Assembly: GCF_016861975.1 (NCBI RefSeq)
Contig: NZ_BOMB01000012.1
Span: 62,001-126,000 of the forward strand
Length of the DNA stretch: 64,000 nucleotides
Source of the DNA: Actinocatenispora rupis
Lineage (GTDB): Bacteria > Actinomycetota > Actinomycetes > Mycobacteriales > Micromonosporaceae
Direction of reading: 5' to 3'
Positions within the stretch are counted from its first letter, which is position 1. Each line of letters starts with the position of its first letter. Both the position numbers and the translations under genes were made by a program. Under the pieces are notes generated by a model. The model made no database searches. It saw only the letters and a list, made by a program, of their open reading frames with translations, and was not told where the DNA came from. Shown here piece by piece: positions 8,018-17,390 of this stretch.

Positions 8018-8263
8018 TCAGCGCTTCGCCTCCTGCCGCGCCACCCACCCGAGTACCTGCCGGCGCCAGTCCCAGCGCTCGCCCGGGTCCGTGCCCTGCT
8101 GGTACCCGGCGACGGCGGCGACCGCGGCCGACTCCGACGTGAGCAGGCAGTCCTCCTCGTCACGGCGGCAGGGCACGTGCCGACCGTGCCGCAGGCACAC
8201 CGTCGCCGGCACGTACCCCATGTCCGCCGACGCGTCGAGGTACTCCTGGAACGCGTCACCCAT
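8018..8263 (-). CDS. Small conserved-looking protein of unknown function
   Basis: An 81-residue soluble protein that I do not recognise. It has two cysteines (VCLRHG and VPCRRD, about 12 residues apart) plus a third (EDCLL), so a metal or disulfide site is conceivable. The C-terminal part is rich in Trp and Arg (RWDWRRQVLGWVARQ). ATG 8263 is chosen because GAGGAG lies 6 nt upstream; a GTG six bases earlier would touch that ribosome-binding site. It is 40 bases before the EEP gene on the same strand. Confidence 0.65.
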   Translation of the reverse strand: MGDAFQEYLDASADMGYVPATVCLRHGRHVPCRRDEEDCLLTSESAAVAAVAGYQQGTDPGERWDWRRQVLGWVARQEAKR

Positions 8264-8301
8264 CGCCACTCCTCGCCGCCCGGACCGCGCAGAACGGACA
8301 A

Positions 8302-8333
8302 AGCCCCGACCCTCGCAACCGAGGATCGGGGCT
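8302..8333 (-). terminator. Terminator downstream of tRNA-Val
   Basis: Inverted repeat AGCCCCGA-C-CCTC / GAGG-A-TCGGGGCT with loop GCAACC, just past the 3' end of the minus-strand tRNA. Twelve base pairs with one C·A mismatch. Confidence 0.7.
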
Positions 8334-8343
8334 CCGTGTGTCG

Positions 8344-8415
8344 TGGGCGCGGCAGGGATCGAACCTGCGACCCTCCGCTTGTAAGGCGGATGCTCTCCCG
8401 CTGAGCTACGCGCCC
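8344..8415 (-). tRNA. tRNA-Val (anticodon UAC)
   Basis: Read on the minus strand it gives a complete cloverleaf of 72 nt. The acceptor stem is GGGCGCG / CGCGCCC with discriminator A. The D arm contains AGCTCAGCGGGAGAGC, the anticodon arm is TCCGC-CTTACAA-GCGGA (anticodon TAC) and the T arm contains GGTTCGATCC. The 3' CCA is not encoded. It decodes GUA, a codon this genome uses often in the GTAC context. A terminator hairpin follows. Confidence 0.96.
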
Positions 8416-8453
8416 GGACTGGCGACGAGGCTACCCGGTCGCCAGCGGCCGGG

Positions 8454-8915
8454 TCAGGCCAGGTCGGCCAACGCCTTGCGCCAGACCGTCTGGTCGCGTG
8501 CCTCGCCGGGCATGTTCATCTCGGCGAAGCGGACCACGCCCGCCTTGTCGATCAGGAACGTGCCGCGGTTGGCGATGCCCGCCGCGTCGTTGAACACCCC
8601 GTACGCCTGGGCCACGGCGCCGTGCGGCCAGAAGTCGGCGAGGATAGGGAAGTCGTACCCCTCGCGCTCGGCCCACACCTTGTGCGCGTACGGCGAGTCG
8701 ACGCTGACGGCCAGCACCTGGGCGTCGTCCGACTGGTACTGCGTGAGGTTCTCCTGGACCTCGCACAGCTCGCCCTGGCAGACCCCGGTGAACGTGAGCG
8801 GGTAGAAGACGACCAGCACGTTCTTCGTACCCTGGAAGTCGGCGAGCCGTACTTCCTGGTTGTTCTGGTCCTTGAGGGTGAAATCGGGCGCCTGCGCACC
8901 TACCTCGATCGGCAT
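8454..8915 (-). CDS. ahpE: AhpE-type one-Cys peroxiredoxin
   Basis: A 153-residue thioredoxin-fold peroxidase that reduces hydrogen and organic peroxides in the cytoplasm. The peroxidatic Cys lies in FTGVCQGEL (about residue 45) after FYPLTF, the AhpE/Bcp signature. A second Cys five residues later (GELCEV) is not at the usual resolving position, and no other Cys is visible, fitting the one-Cys AhpE type regenerated by an external thiol. The protein begins MPIEVGAQAPDFTL with no signal peptide. It lies 38 bases from the tRNA-Val gene on the same strand. Confidence 0.93.
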   Translation of the reverse strand: MPIEVGAQAPDFTLKDQNNQEVRLADFQGTKNVLVVFYPLTFTGVCQGELCEVQENLTQYQSDDAQVLAVSVDSPYAHKVWAEREGYDFPILADFWPHGAVAQAYGVFNDAAGIANRGTFLIDKAGVVRFAEMNMPGEARDQTVWRKALADLA

Positions 8916-9033
8916 GGACTCCGACTCCTTACGTCAGATACTCGACAGCGCGGATCACGGCAAGCATGTCACCGCCCACCGGTACCGGCGCACGGGGCAC
9001 CCGCCCGCGGCCGGCGACGGCGCGCGGACGGGC

Positions 9034-9468
9034 TCACTTCTTGCCGCGGCCCGCCTTCGGCGTGACCAGGCGTGCGCCGGACCAGTCCCGGGCGGCGTTG
9101 ATGCTGCTGGTCTGCTGGAAGCCGACGGTGAGCACGGCCTCTGAGATCTCGCTGGGCTCGGTGTGGCCGTCGCGGCCGGGCTTCGGAGTCAGCAGCCAGA
9201 TGGTCCCCGTGTCCGCCAGCGGACTCCGCGCGTCCATCAGGGTCTCGACCAGGTCGCCGTCCTCCTCCCGCCACCACAGCAGGACGATGTCGACCACCTC
9301 GTCGGTGTCCTCGTCGACGATCTCGCCGCAGCGGTCGATGACCGCGTCGCGGAGCTCCTCGTCGACGTCCTCGTCATAACCGATCTCCATCACGATGGAG
9401 CTCGGTTCGATCCCCAGCCGATCCACCATGCTCGTCACGCCGTCGGCCTGACCAGCCGTCGCGCTCAC
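9034..9468 (-). CDS. DUF3052 family protein
   Basis: A 144-residue acidic protein of the actinobacterial DUF3052 family, usually next to aceE, as here. Recognisable stretches are LGIEPSSIVMEIGYDED (about 17-33), VDIVLLWWREEDGDL and the end SGARLVTPK. The GTG start at 9468 has GAGGAGG nine bases upstream. The function of the family is not established, and nothing catalytic is obvious. It is highly acidic in the middle, with a basic C-terminal tail (KAGRGKK). Confidence 0.88.
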   Translation of the reverse strand: MSATAGQADGVTSMVDRLGIEPSSIVMEIGYDEDVDEELRDAVIDRCGEIVDEDTDEVVDIVLLWWREEDGDLVETLMDARSPLADTGTIWLLTPKPGRDGHTEPSEISEAVLTVGFQQTSSINAARDWSGARLVTPKAGRGKK

Positions 9469-9678
9469 AGTCGAGTGCCTCCTCGTCGTCGCCCCCGCGG
9501 CACCCGGTCGGGCGCCGCAGCGGATGTTCCCACACGCCACCACCGCTGGTGGCGCACCGACCAAGTTACGTTCCCCGGGCCCGTCAGGTCCGGCGAATCC
9601 CCGGCACCGATCCGGATGGAACGCGCCGGCTGGCGGGAGAGTAACCCGTACCACGCGGTGAGCGGGAGACCCACCCCC

Positions 9679-10347
9679 TCAGGTACGCGGGTACCCACCG
9701 GGCTGTTGCGGGTAACCAGGAGGCGGGTATCCCCCTTGTGGTGGCTGACCCTGCGGCGGGTACGCGGGCGGCCCGTACTGCGGCGCGCCGTACTGCGGCG
9801 GCCCCGGCTGCGGGCGTCCCTGCGGGGGTCCCTGGTACGGCTGGCCGTACTGCTGGGGGTACGCGGGCGGCGGCGGCCCGTACTGCGTGGGCGGCCGGTA
9901 GCCGGGCGGCGGGCCGGCGTACGCGGGGGCGGCGCGCATCTCGCGGGACCGCCGGCGGGCGCTGCGCACGGCGAACGCGGCGCCGATGGTGAGCAGCACG
10001 CCGATACCGGACACGATGAACGGCCACAGCGCGCCGACCGCGTTGTCCTCGACGACGCTGTCGCCGAGGGCCCGCAGCTGCACGTCGTGCCCCTCGTCGG
10101 AGAAGTCGGTGCCGGGGATGTCGCCCTCGTGCTTCGACCCGTCCTTGGTGGTCCAGGTGCCGGAGCAGTCCGTCTCGTTGTGGCTGCCGTGCCGCGAGTA
10201 GACGCGATGGGTCTCGCAGTGGTCCACGTGGGCGCTGACCGTCTCGCCCCCGAAGTACGTGCGCGCCTGGTAGACGCCGATGCCACCGAAGATGACCGTG
10301 ACCAGCAGCGCGATGATCAGCCAGCCGACGGTACGGACGGGATTCAT
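9679..10347 (-). CDS. Membrane protein with extracellular loop and Pro/Gln/Tyr-rich tail
   Basis: A 222-residue protein with one membrane helix at about residues 6-27 and a second at about 109-130. The loop between them holds two Cys (DHCETH and TDCSG) and resembles DUF3592-type extracytoplasmic domains. After the second helix comes a cytoplasmic tail of about 80 residues made of degenerate P-P-x-Y-G-Q repeats (QYGPPPPAYPQQYGQPYQ), a disordered region common in actinomycete membrane proteins. Function unknown. ATG 10347 (MNPVRTVGW) starts just before the first helix; an in-frame GTG two codons upstream is an alternative. Confidence 0.75.
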   Translation of the reverse strand: MNPVRTVGWLIIALLVTVIFGGIGVYQARTYFGGETVSAHVDHCETHRVYSRHGSHNETDCSGTWTTKDGSKHEGDIPGTDFSDEGHDVQLRALGDSVVEDNAVGALWPFIVSGIGVLLTIGAAFAVRSARRRSREMRAAPAYAGPPPGYRPPTQYGPPPPAYPQQYGQPYQGPPQGRPQPGPPQYGAPQYGPPAYPPQGQPPQGGYPPPGYPQQPGGYPRT

Positions 10348-10403
10348 GAACACGCCGCCCACCGTAGGGCACCCGGGCACGTACCCGACGGCGGGCGGTG
10401 GCC

Positions 10404-10814
10404 TCAGCCGTGCAGCAGGCTGAACCGTACGGTCCGGGTGTGGTTGTCGACGTTCGTGTCGACCAGGCAGATCGACTGCCAGGTGCCGAGCGCGATGCGC
10501 CCGTCCACGACCGGGAGCGTCGCGTACGGCGGGATGAGTGCGGGCAGGACGTGGTCGCGGCCGTGGCCGGGGCTGCCGTGCCGGTGCCGCCAGCGGTCGT
10601 CGGCGGGCAGCAGGTCGGCGAGCGCGGCGAGCAGGTCCTCGTCGCTGCCGGCCCCGGTCTCCAGGATCGCCACCCCGGCCGTCGCGTGCGGTACGAACAC
10701 GTGGAGCAGGCCGGACACCCGGCCGCTGGCGGTGACGAAACTGCGGGCCCGGTCGGTGATGTCCCGGACTGTGGGAACCGAGCCGGTACGAATCGTGATC
10801 TCCTGCGAGTACAT
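10404..10814 (-). CDS. YjbQ/UPF0047 family protein
   Basis: A 136-residue protein of the YjbQ family, known for secondary thiamine-phosphate-synthase activity and conserved in all domains. The signatures [15 protein letters not shown] (about 39-53) and [12 protein letters not shown] (about 111-122) are clear, as is [17 protein letters not shown] between them, with the conserved histidines. ATG 10814 begins MYSQEITI. It is divergent from aceE, with 105 bases between them. The physiological role is uncertain in any organism. Confidence 0.92.
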   Translation of the reverse strand: MYSQEITIRTGSVPTVRDITDRARSFVTASGRVSGLLHVFVPHATAGVAILETGAGSDEDLLAALADLLPADDRWRHRHGSPGHGRDHVLPALIPPYATLPVVDGRIALGTWQSICLVDTNVDNHTRTVRFSLLHG

Positions 10815-10919
10815 GTGTCGATCGTCGCCCACCTGCCGGACCCGCGTGACGCTCACCGGAGATCGGGGGCAGGATGGTGGTCGAGAAACCACTCCACAAG
10901 AGACGACGAGGGACGGCCC

Positions 10920-13649
10920 GTGGCCACGGAACGTAAGCGCCCGGTCATCAGCGACGGGCTCCCGAGCCAGATTCCGGACATCGACCCGGACGAGACCAAC
11001 GAATGGGTCGAGTCGCTGGACGCGGTCGTGGACAACCGCGGCCGGCAGCGCGCGCGCTATGTCATGCTGCGCATGTTGGAACGGGCCCGGGAGCGTCAGG
11101 TCGGGGTGCCCGCTCTGACGAGTACCGACTACATCAACACCATTCCGCCGGAGCAGGAGCCGTGGTTCCCCGGCGACGAGTACATCGAGCGACGCATCCG
11201 GGCGTACATCCGGTGGAACGCCGCGATCCAGGTGCACCGGGCGCAGCGCCCCGGCGTCGAGGTCGGCGGCCACATCTCCACGTACGCCAGCGCCGCCTCG
11301 CTGTACGAGGTGGGCTTCAACCACTTCTTCCGCGGCAAGAACCACCCCGGCGGCGGCGACCAGGTCTACTTCCAGGGCCACGCCTCCCCCGGCATGTACG
11401 CGCGGGCGTTCCTGGAGGGGCGGCTGACCGAGCAGCAGCTCGACGGCTTCCGGCAGGAGTTCTCGCATCCCGGCGGTGGACTGCCGAGCTACCCGCACCC
11501 GCGGCTGCTGCCCGACTTCTGGGAGTTCCCGACCGTCTCGATGGGCCTCGGCCCGCTCGGCGCGATCTACCAGGCCCGGTTCAACCGCTACCTGCACAAC
11601 CGCGGGCTCAAGGACACCAGCCAGCAGCACGTCTGGGCGTACCTGGGCGACGGTGAGATGGACGAGCCGGAGACGCTCGGCGCGATCACCCTCGCCGCCC
11701 GCGAGGAGCTGGACAACCTGACCTTCGTGGTCAACTGCAACCTGCAGCGGCTCGACGGCCCGGTGCGCGGCAACGGCAAGATCATCCAGGAACTGGAGGG
11801 TCTGTTCCGCGGCGCCGGCTGGAACGTCATCAAGGTGATCTGGGGCCGCGAGTGGGATCCGCTGCTCGCCGCCGACGCCGACGGCGCGCTCGTCAACCTG
11901 ATGAACGTGACGCCCGACGGCGACTACCAGACCTACAAGGCCGAGTCCGGGGCGTACGTCCGGGAGCACTTCTTCGGGCGCGACCCGCGTACCCGTCGGA
12001 TGGTGGAGAACTACACCGACGACGAGATCTGGAACCTCAAGCGCGGCGGCCACGACTACCGCAAGCTGTACGCGGCGTACAAGGCGGCGACGGAGCACAC
12101 CGGGCAGCCGACGGTCATCCTGGCCAAGACCATCAAGGGCTGGACGCTGGGCAGCCACTTCGAGGCCCGGAACGCCACGCACCAGATGAAGAAGCTCAAG
12201 GCCGACGACCTGAAGATGTTCCGGGACCGGCTGTACCTGGACATCCCCGACTCGGCGCTCGACCCGGTGCTCCCGCCGTACTTCCACCCCGGCGAGAAGT
12301 CCGACGAGTGGCAGTACATGATGGAGCGCCGCAAGCAGCTCGGCGGGTTCCTGCCCGAGCGGCGGCACACGGTCATCCCGATGCCGCAACCGAAACCCGA
12401 GCGGTACGACATGTTCGCCGCCGGCTCCGGCAAGCAGAAGGTCGCCACCACGATGGCGATCGTCCGGCTGTTCAAGGAGCTGATGAAGGACAAGGACTTC
12501 GGCAAGCACGTCGTGCCGGTCATCCCGGACGAGGCGCGGACGTTCGGGATGGACTCGCTGTTCCCGACGGCGAAGATCTACTCGCCGCACGGCCAGACGT
12601 ACACGCCGGTCGACCGGGAGCTGTTCCTGGCGTACAAGGAGGCGACGAACGGGCAGATCCTGCACGAGGGGATCAACGAGTCCGGCTCGGTCGCGTCCTT
12701 CACCGCCGTCGGCACCTCGTACGCCACGCACGGCGTGCCGATGATCCCGATCTACATCTTCTACTCGATGTTCGGGTTCCAGCGCACCGGTGACGGGTTC
12801 TGGGCGGCGTCCGACCAGATGGCGCGCGGCTTCGTGCTCGGCGCCACCGCAGGCCGCACCACGCTGAACGGTGAGGGCCTCCAGCACCAGGACGGGCACT
12901 CGCCGCTGCTGGCGTACACGAACCCGGCGGTCGTCGGCTACGACCCGGCGTACGCGTACGAGATCGCGCACCTGGTGAAGGACGGCCTGCGCCGGATGTA
13001 CGGGGACGACCCCGAGAACATCTACTACTACTTCACCATCTACAACGAGCCGATCATCCAGCCCCCGCAGCCCGCGGGCCTGGACGTCGACGGCCTGCTC
13101 CGCGGCATCTACCGGTACTCGCAGGGTGCCGGCGACGGGCCGAAGGTGCAGCTGATGGCGTCCGGTGTGGCGATGCCGTGGGCGGTCAAGGCGCAGCAGC
13201 TGCTCGCCGACGACTGGGGCGTGTCGGCCGACGTGTGGTCGGTGACGTCGTGGACGGAGCTGCGCCGCGACGCCGACCGGGTCGAGGAGCACAACCTCAT
13301 GCACCCGGAGGCCGAGGCGCAGGTGCCGTACGTGACGACCGCGCTGACCGGTGCGCCCGGTCCGGCCGTCGCGGTCAGCGACTACATGCGGGCGGTGCCG
13401 GACCTGATCGCCCGCTGGGTGCCGACCGACTACACCTCGCTGGGTACCGACGGCTTCGGCCACTCGGACACCCGCGGCGCGCTGCGCCGGCACTACCACG
13501 TCGACGCGGAGACGGTCGTCGTGGCGGCGCTGCGGCAGCTCGCCCGACGTGGCGAGGTGCCGGCGGACGTCCCGGCGCAGGCGTTCAAGAAGTACCAGGT
13601 GGACGATGTGAACGCGGCACCGCAGGCGGAGGCCGGCGGCGACAGCTAG
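10920..13649 (+). CDS. aceE: Pyruvate dehydrogenase E1 component, homodimeric type
   Basis: A 909-residue thiamine-diphosphate enzyme that decarboxylates pyruvate and acetylates the lipoyl domain of E2 in the pyruvate dehydrogenase complex. The ThDP motif starts at [11 protein letters not shown] (about 240) and ends in [12 protein letters not shown] (about 271-282), and KTIKGWTLG and the transketolase-like C-terminal half follow. Length matches actinobacterial AceE (about 900). GTG 10920 has GAGGGA upstream. It is monocistronic here, with a strong terminator after it; E2 and E3 genes are not in the window. The pyruvate it uses would include that from the fucose and lactate genes downstream. 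Confidence 0.97.
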   Translation: MATERKRPVISDGLPSQIPDIDPDETNEWVESLDAVVDNRGRQRARYVMLRMLERARERQVGVPALTSTDYINTIPPEQEPWFPGDEYIERRIRAYIRWNAAIQVHRAQRPGVEVGGHISTYASAASLYEVGFNHFFRGKNHPGGGDQVYFQGHASPGMYARAFLEGRLTEQQLDGFRQEFSHPGGGLPSYPHPRLLPDFWEFPTVSMGLGPLGAIYQARFNRYLHNRGLKDTSQQHVWAYLGDGEMDEPETLGAITLAAREELDNLTFVVNCNLQRLDGPVRGNGKIIQELEGLFRGAGWNVIKVIWGREWDPLLAADADGALVNLMNVTPDGDYQTYKAESGAYVREHFFGRDPRTRRMVENYTDDEIWNLKRGGHDYRKLYAAYKAATEHTGQPTVILAKTIKGWTLGSHFEARNATHQMKKLKADDLKMFRDRLYLDIPDSALDPVLPPYFHPGEKSDEWQYMMERRKQLGGFLPERRHTVIPMPQPKPERYDMFAAGSGKQKVATTMAIVRLFKELMKDKDFGKHVVPVIPDEARTFGMDSLFPTAKIYSPHGQTYTPVDRELFLAYKEATNGQILHEGINESGSVASFTAVGTSYATHGVPMIPIYIFYSMFGFQRTGDGFWAASDQMARGFVLGATAGRTTLNGEGLQHQDGHSPLLAYTNPAVVGYDPAYAYEIAHLVKDGLRRMYGDDPENIYYYFTIYNEPIIQPPQPAGLDVDGLLRGIYRYSQGAGDGPKVQLMASGVAMPWAVKAQQLLADDWGVSADVWSVTSWTELRRDADRVEEHNLMHPEAEAQVPYVTTALTGAPGPAVAVSDYMRAVPDLIARWVPTDYTSLGTDGFGHSDTRGALRRHYHVDAETVVVAALRQLARRGEVPADVPAQAFKKYQVDDVNAAPQAEAGGDS

Positions 13650-13670
13650 GCACTCTCCACAGTAGACAGT

Positions 13671-13701
13671 GAACGGCCCCGGCACCGTGCCGGGGCCGTT
13701 C
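13671..13701. terminator. Bidirectional terminator between aceE and methyltransferase
   Basis: Perfect 15-bp stem, GAACGGCCCCGGCAC / GTGCCGGGGCCGTTC, with one base between the arms (the inner pairs probably open to form a loop). It lies 22 bases after the aceE stop and about 50 bases from the convergent methyltransferase stop. Confidence 0.85.
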
Positions 13702-13751
13702 GCCGTTTCCCGTCGCCGCTTCGTCCACTGTGGAGGGACGGGCGCGGATCG

Positions 13752-14555
13752 TCAGGCGCGGCAGACGATCTCGCCGTGTACGAGGGAGATCCAGCCGTCC
13801 TCGTCGGCGGCCCAGGCGCGCCACGCCGCCGAGATGCGTTCCAGGTCGGCGCGGGTGGCGTGGCCGCCGTCGACGGCCTGCCGGGCGATGGCGGAGTCGA
13901 GGATGCGGTCCGCCCACATGCCGCCCCACCAGGCCCGGTCCGCCGGCGTGGCGAAGCACCACGTACTCGACGTGGCGGTGACGTCGGTGAACCCGGCCTG
14001 CCGGGCCCAGGACAGCAGCCGGCGCCCGGCGTCCGGTTCGCCGCCGTTGGCGCGGGCCAGGATCCGGTACAGCGCCAGCCATTCGGTCAGTTCCGGCACC
14101 TCCGGGTACCAGACGAAGCCGGCGTAGTCGCTGTCGCGGGCGGCGACGACCCCGCCGGGCGCGCACACCCGGCGCATCTCGCGCAGCGCGCGCACCGGGT
14201 CGGCGACGTGCTGGAGTACCTGGTGGGCGTGGACGACGTCGAACGCGCCGTCCGGTACGTCGAGGGCGTGCACGTCGCCGACCGCGAACGAGACGTTGTC
14301 GACGCCGCGGGCCGCGATCTCCTGCCGCGCCGGGGCGAGCGCGTCCTCGGACGTCTCGACCGCGGTCACCGCGCGTACCCGGGTGGCGAGGTCGGCGGTG
14401 ATGGTGCCGGGACCGCAGCCCACGTCGAGGAGCGACTGCCCGGGGTCGAGGTGCGGCAGCAGGTGGGCCGCCGAGTTCTCCGCGGTACGCCAGCGGTGCG
14501 ACCGCAGCACCGACTCGTGGTGGCCGTGCGTGTACACGGTCTGCTTGCTGGACAA
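13752..14555 (-). CDS. SAM-dependent class I methyltransferase
   Basis: A 267-residue UbiE/MenG-like methyltransferase. Motif I is LLDVGCGPGTITADLA (about 43-58), the acidic motif after it is VTAVETSEDAL, and VGDVHALDVPDGAFDVVHAHQVLQH (split across about 93-117) gives motifs II and III. A TTG start at 14555 is inferred from GGAAGGAG eight bases upstream and the family-like beginning SSKQTVYTHGHHESV; longer upstream frames lack a ribosome-binding site. Substrate is unknown; proteins of this kind methylate small molecules. It is monocistronic and flanked on both sides by TCCACAGT-type palindromes. Confidence 0.88.
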   Translation of the reverse strand: MSSKQTVYTHGHHESVLRSHRWRTAENSAAHLLPHLDPGQSLLDVGCGPGTITADLATRVRAVTAVETSEDALAPARQEIAARGVDNVSFAVGDVHALDVPDGAFDVVHAHQVLQHVADPVRALREMRRVCAPGGVVAARDSDYAGFVWYPEVPELTEWLALYRILARANGGEPDAGRRLLSWARQAGFTDVTATSSTWCFATPADRAWWGGMWADRILDSAIARQAVDGGHATRADLERISAAWRAWAADEDGWISLVHGEIVCRA

Positions 14556-14671
14556 GGGATCACGCTCCTTCCGGTACGGTTCGACCGTAGCAGCTGTTCC
14601 CAAGATCTAGGAGAGTCGTCCTGCTCAGTGAGACTCGCGAGAAGTGTGAGTCCACAGTGGACGGACAGGGC

Positions 14672-14703
14672 GGCGGCCCGGCACCTGGGGATGCCGGGCC
14701 GCC
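14672..14703 (-). terminator. Terminator after sialidase gene
   Basis: Perfect 12-bp stem GGCGGCCCGGCA / TGCCGGGCCGCC with an 8-nt loop, 13 bases past the sialidase stop on the minus strand. Confidence 0.8.
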
Positions 14704-14716
14704 TTCGGGGAGGTGG

Positions 14717-16606
14717 TCAGTGCAGGGTGGTGAAGGGCAGGTCGAGCACCAGACCGTCGCGTACCGGGGCGTCGGCGCGGACCGCGGCGAGGTCGGCGGC
14801 GCCGAGCGCCCGGTGGTACAGGCGGACCTCGTCGAGGGTGCCGGCGAACCGGAACCCGTTGTCCAGCCGCTGACCTAGCTGCAGCTGGAACGACACGGTC
14901 TGGCTCACCGAGCCGGCGACGTCCGGGCCGGACGCGACGAGCTGGCCGTCCACGTACATCCGCAACGTGCCGGCGGTACGTTCCAGCGCGACGTGGTGCC
15001 ACTGCTGGTCGTCGTACGCGGAGGTGCTGGCGATCGAGGCGCTGCCGGCGGACGTGGTCATCATCGCGATGAGCCGGTGGTTGCCCGGTTCGCCGCGCAG
15101 CCAGAGCTGCGGCGCGGTGCCGCCCATCCCGCCCAGCCAGAACAGCGCCTGGTTGCCCGAACTCGACCCGTACCGGAACCAGGTGGTGAAGGTCAGGTCA
15201 CCGGCGCCCGGCGGCTGCGCCGGGGAGTACGGCACGCGCACGTAGTTGTCGGTGCCGTTGAGCGCGATGCCGGTGCCGTACCGGCCGGGGACGAGGCCGC
15301 CGGGGGTGCCGAGCAGGTGCGCGTCGGCGTGGTTGCCCGAGGTGTCCGGCGTACTCGGCCCCGCCGGGTTGTGGAACCCCAGGTACTCGGTGTTGAAGCG
15401 GGCGAAGCGGATCTCGTCGCGGGCGTCGACCGTGCCGCCCTCGTACAGCAGGCCGATGCTGTCGTCGGCGATCTGCACCAGGTCGGAGTAGCCGGCCCAG
15501 TCGCTGGTGACGAGCCGGCCCTGGTCGGCGTTCTCCCACGTGCGGCCCTCGTCGTACGAGGAGCGGACCATCATCCAGCGCCGCCGGTCGGTGTCGGCCG
15601 GGGACGAGAACAGCATCCGGTGCGAGCCGGCGAGCCGGAGTACGGCGCCCTCGACCATCGGCGTCACCAGGTCCGGGATCGTGGTGAACCGCGTCGAGAA
15701 CGTCGCACCGCCGTCGCTGCTGACCGCGTAGTCCCGGTTGCCGATGTCGGTGCCGCCCTGCTCGCGGCCCGCCACGTAGATCGACCCGTCGGTACGTTCC
15801 GCCACGCTCAGCTCGGACGGCTTCTGCGTGGCGTTCCCACCCGCCGGGAACCGGTACGTGTCGGTCGCGCCGATGTGCCACGTGTCGCCGTCGTCGTCGG
15901 AGTACACGAGGGCGGCGTGGTTGGCGATCGGGTGCCCCTGCCCGTCGCTCGTCTCGGCGTTGACGCCGAACACGAGCCGACCGGCGTGCGCCCCGTACGC
16001 CAGCTGGATGCCGTGGTTGGGGCCGGACGCGTACCAGGAGTCCCAGTCGGGGCGCTGCACCTGGTCGCTGATGTCGCGCGGCGCGGACCACGTGCGCCCG
16101 TCGTCGTCGGAGTACTGGAGGTGCGGGGTGCGCGGGCACGGTACGGCGCACCCGGCGCTGTCGCTGCGGCCCGCGTTGTACGTGGTGACGAGCAGGATCC
16201 GGCCGGTCCGGCTGTCCACGATCGGCACCGGGTTGCCATGCGTGTCACCGTTTCCCGGGTTGACGACCTGCTCGGGCCCCCACGTACGGCCGCCGTCGGT
16301 GGAGCGCCTGACGACGAGGTCGATGTCGCCGGCGTCGCCGCAGTTGTCGAGCCGGTGCTCGGCGAACGCCAGCAGCGTGCCGTGCGTACTGCGGACGATC
16401 GCGGGGATGCGGTAGCAGCCGTGCGCGAGATCGGTCGGCGCCCGGAACAGTACCTGCTGGTCGAACTCCGGCGCGGTGGTGGCGGGCGTCCGCGCACCGG
16501 TGGCGCCGGGCTGCGCGGCGACCGGTGCGGAGGTGACGGCGAGCGCGCCGGCCGCCACCACCGCGATCAGACCGGCCAGGACCGACCGGCGCTGCGGATG
16601 TCTCAT
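14717..16606 (-). CDS. Secreted exo-alpha-sialidase with C-terminal LamG-like domain
   Basis: A 629-residue exported glycosidase expected to release terminal sialic acid (or a related nonulosonate) from glycoconjugates. The signal peptide is about residues 1-31 (ending SAPVAAQ). The FRIP-type motif appears as CYRIPAI (about 64), giving the arginine triad member. Five Asp-box repeats follow: STDGGRTW, SDDDGRTW, SDDDGDTW, SSDGGATF and SYDEGRTW, which mark the six-bladed sialidase propeller (to about 430). From about 470 is a LamG/concanavalin-like domain (LTFTTWFRYG, WHHVALERTAGTLRMYVDG, LDEVRLYHRAL), probably for sugar binding. No sialic acid catabolism genes are near; the fucose operon 4 kb away suggests joint use on host-like glycans. 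Confidence 0.93.
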   Translation of the reverse strand: MRHPQRRSVLAGLIAVVAAGALAVTSAPVAAQPGATGARTPATTAPEFDQQVLFRAPTDLAHGCYRIPAIVRSTHGTLLAFAEHRLDNCGDAGDIDLVVRRSTDGGRTWGPEQVVNPGNGDTHGNPVPIVDSRTGRILLVTTYNAGRSDSAGCAVPCPRTPHLQYSDDDGRTWSAPRDISDQVQRPDWDSWYASGPNHGIQLAYGAHAGRLVFGVNAETSDGQGHPIANHAALVYSDDDGDTWHIGATDTYRFPAGGNATQKPSELSVAERTDGSIYVAGREQGGTDIGNRDYAVSSDGGATFSTRFTTIPDLVTPMVEGAVLRLAGSHRMLFSSPADTDRRRWMMVRSSYDEGRTWENADQGRLVTSDWAGYSDLVQIADDSIGLLYEGGTVDARDEIRFARFNTEYLGFHNPAGPSTPDTSGNHADAHLLGTPGGLVPGRYGTGIALNGTDNYVRVPYSPAQPPGAGDLTFTTWFRYGSSSGNQALFWLGGMGGTAPQLWLRGEPGNHRLIAMMTTSAGSASIASTSAYDDQQWHHVALERTAGTLRMYVDGQLVASGPDVAGSVSQTVSFQLQLGQRLDNGFRFAGTLDEVRLYHRALGAADLAAVRADAPVRDGLVLDLPFTTLH

Positions 16607-16810
16607 GATGCGCGGTCCCTTCCGACGGGGGGCACTGGGCGGTCCGATGAACGCCCCGCGCCATCCCGACGACATGGGATGTCCTCGAACCGGAAGGACC
16701 GTAGGCCCACGCCGGCATCGCTGTCAACAGCCCCGGTGTACGCCAACCCGGCGACCGCGCCCGCTGAGCTGGCCGTTCGTCACGATGCGTCGAGATGGGA
16801 TGTCATCGGC

Positions 16811-17290
16811 TCACCCCGTGACCGGCGCCGGAGTACGTCGGCGGAACCGGGAGACGAGCGAGTCGAGGGCGAGCGGACCGCCCGCGAACCCGACGTACAG
16901 GCTGGCGACGCCGAGCGCGAGGACCAGCTCGAAGCCGCCCTGCCCGGCGAACACCCCGTGCGTCACGTGTACGAACACGAACGCCCCGGCCATGTCCAGG
17001 AACAGCAGCACGCCGACGACCGGCAGCGCCAGGCCGACGATCAGCGCGATGCCGCCGGCCAGTTCGATCAGCCCGGCGTACCAGGCGGAGAGGGTGGGGG
17101 CGGGGACGCCCATCGCGGTGAAACCCTTGGCGGTGGCCGGAATCCCGTCGGTGACCAGCTTCTGCCAGCCGTGCGCGACGAACACCACGCCGAGGCCGAC
17201 CCGGGCGACCAACGCCACCACGGCTCGGGCGTGCCGGGTCACGGTCGATCCGGTCGGTCCGCCGGCGGTCCCACTCCGGTCGCTGTTCAT
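16811..17290 (-). CDS. DoxX family membrane protein
   Basis: A 159-residue protein with four membrane segments (about residues 20-40, 66-85, 90-112 and 120-138). RVGLGVVFVAHGWQKL at the first helix and GIPAPTLSAWYAGLIELAGG-like sequence before the second (ending LIELAGGIALIVGL) are DoxX signatures. Family members are linked to redox homeostasis in the membrane, often without known chemistry. It is divergent from the two-component system at 17391, and an 11-bp-spaced TCAGAA repeat lies between them, so it may be a target of that regulator. Confidence 0.9.
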   Translation of the reverse strand: MNSDRSGTAGGPTGSTVTRHARAVVALVARVGLGVVFVAHGWQKLVTDGIPATAKGFTAMGVPAPTLSAWYAGLIELAGGIALIVGLALPVVGVLLFLDMAGAFVFVHVTHGVFAGQGGFELVLALGVASLYVGFAGGPLALDSLVSRFRRRTPAPVTG

Positions 17291-17340
17291 GCTGCTCCGT
17301 TCTCTCGTCGATGAGACATCACCACTTTCCGGACGGAATC

Positions 17341-17357
17341 TCAGAATCCATTCAGAA
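17341..17357. promoter_or_regulatory. Direct repeat TCAGAA-N5-TCAGAA, OmpR/PhoP-type site
   Basis: Two identical hexamers 11 bases apart, the spacing used by OmpR/PhoP-family dimers. It lies between divergent doxX and the response-regulator gene. A possible -10 (TACGGT, 17378-17383) is 7 bases before the GTG at 17391, which would place the second hexamer at the -35 position of a leaderless transcript. Inference: autoregulation and control of doxX. Confidence 0.5.
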
Positions 17358-17390
17358 CCGGGGCGCCCCCGGCCGGTTACGGTCGTACGC

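Noticed and set aside
10404-13685. A 1093-codon open frame on the minus strand opposite aceE
   Set aside because: It mirrors the aceE coding frame, has Arg/Val/Leu-biased low-complexity translation and no domain; long antisense frames are a by-product of high GC at third codon positions.
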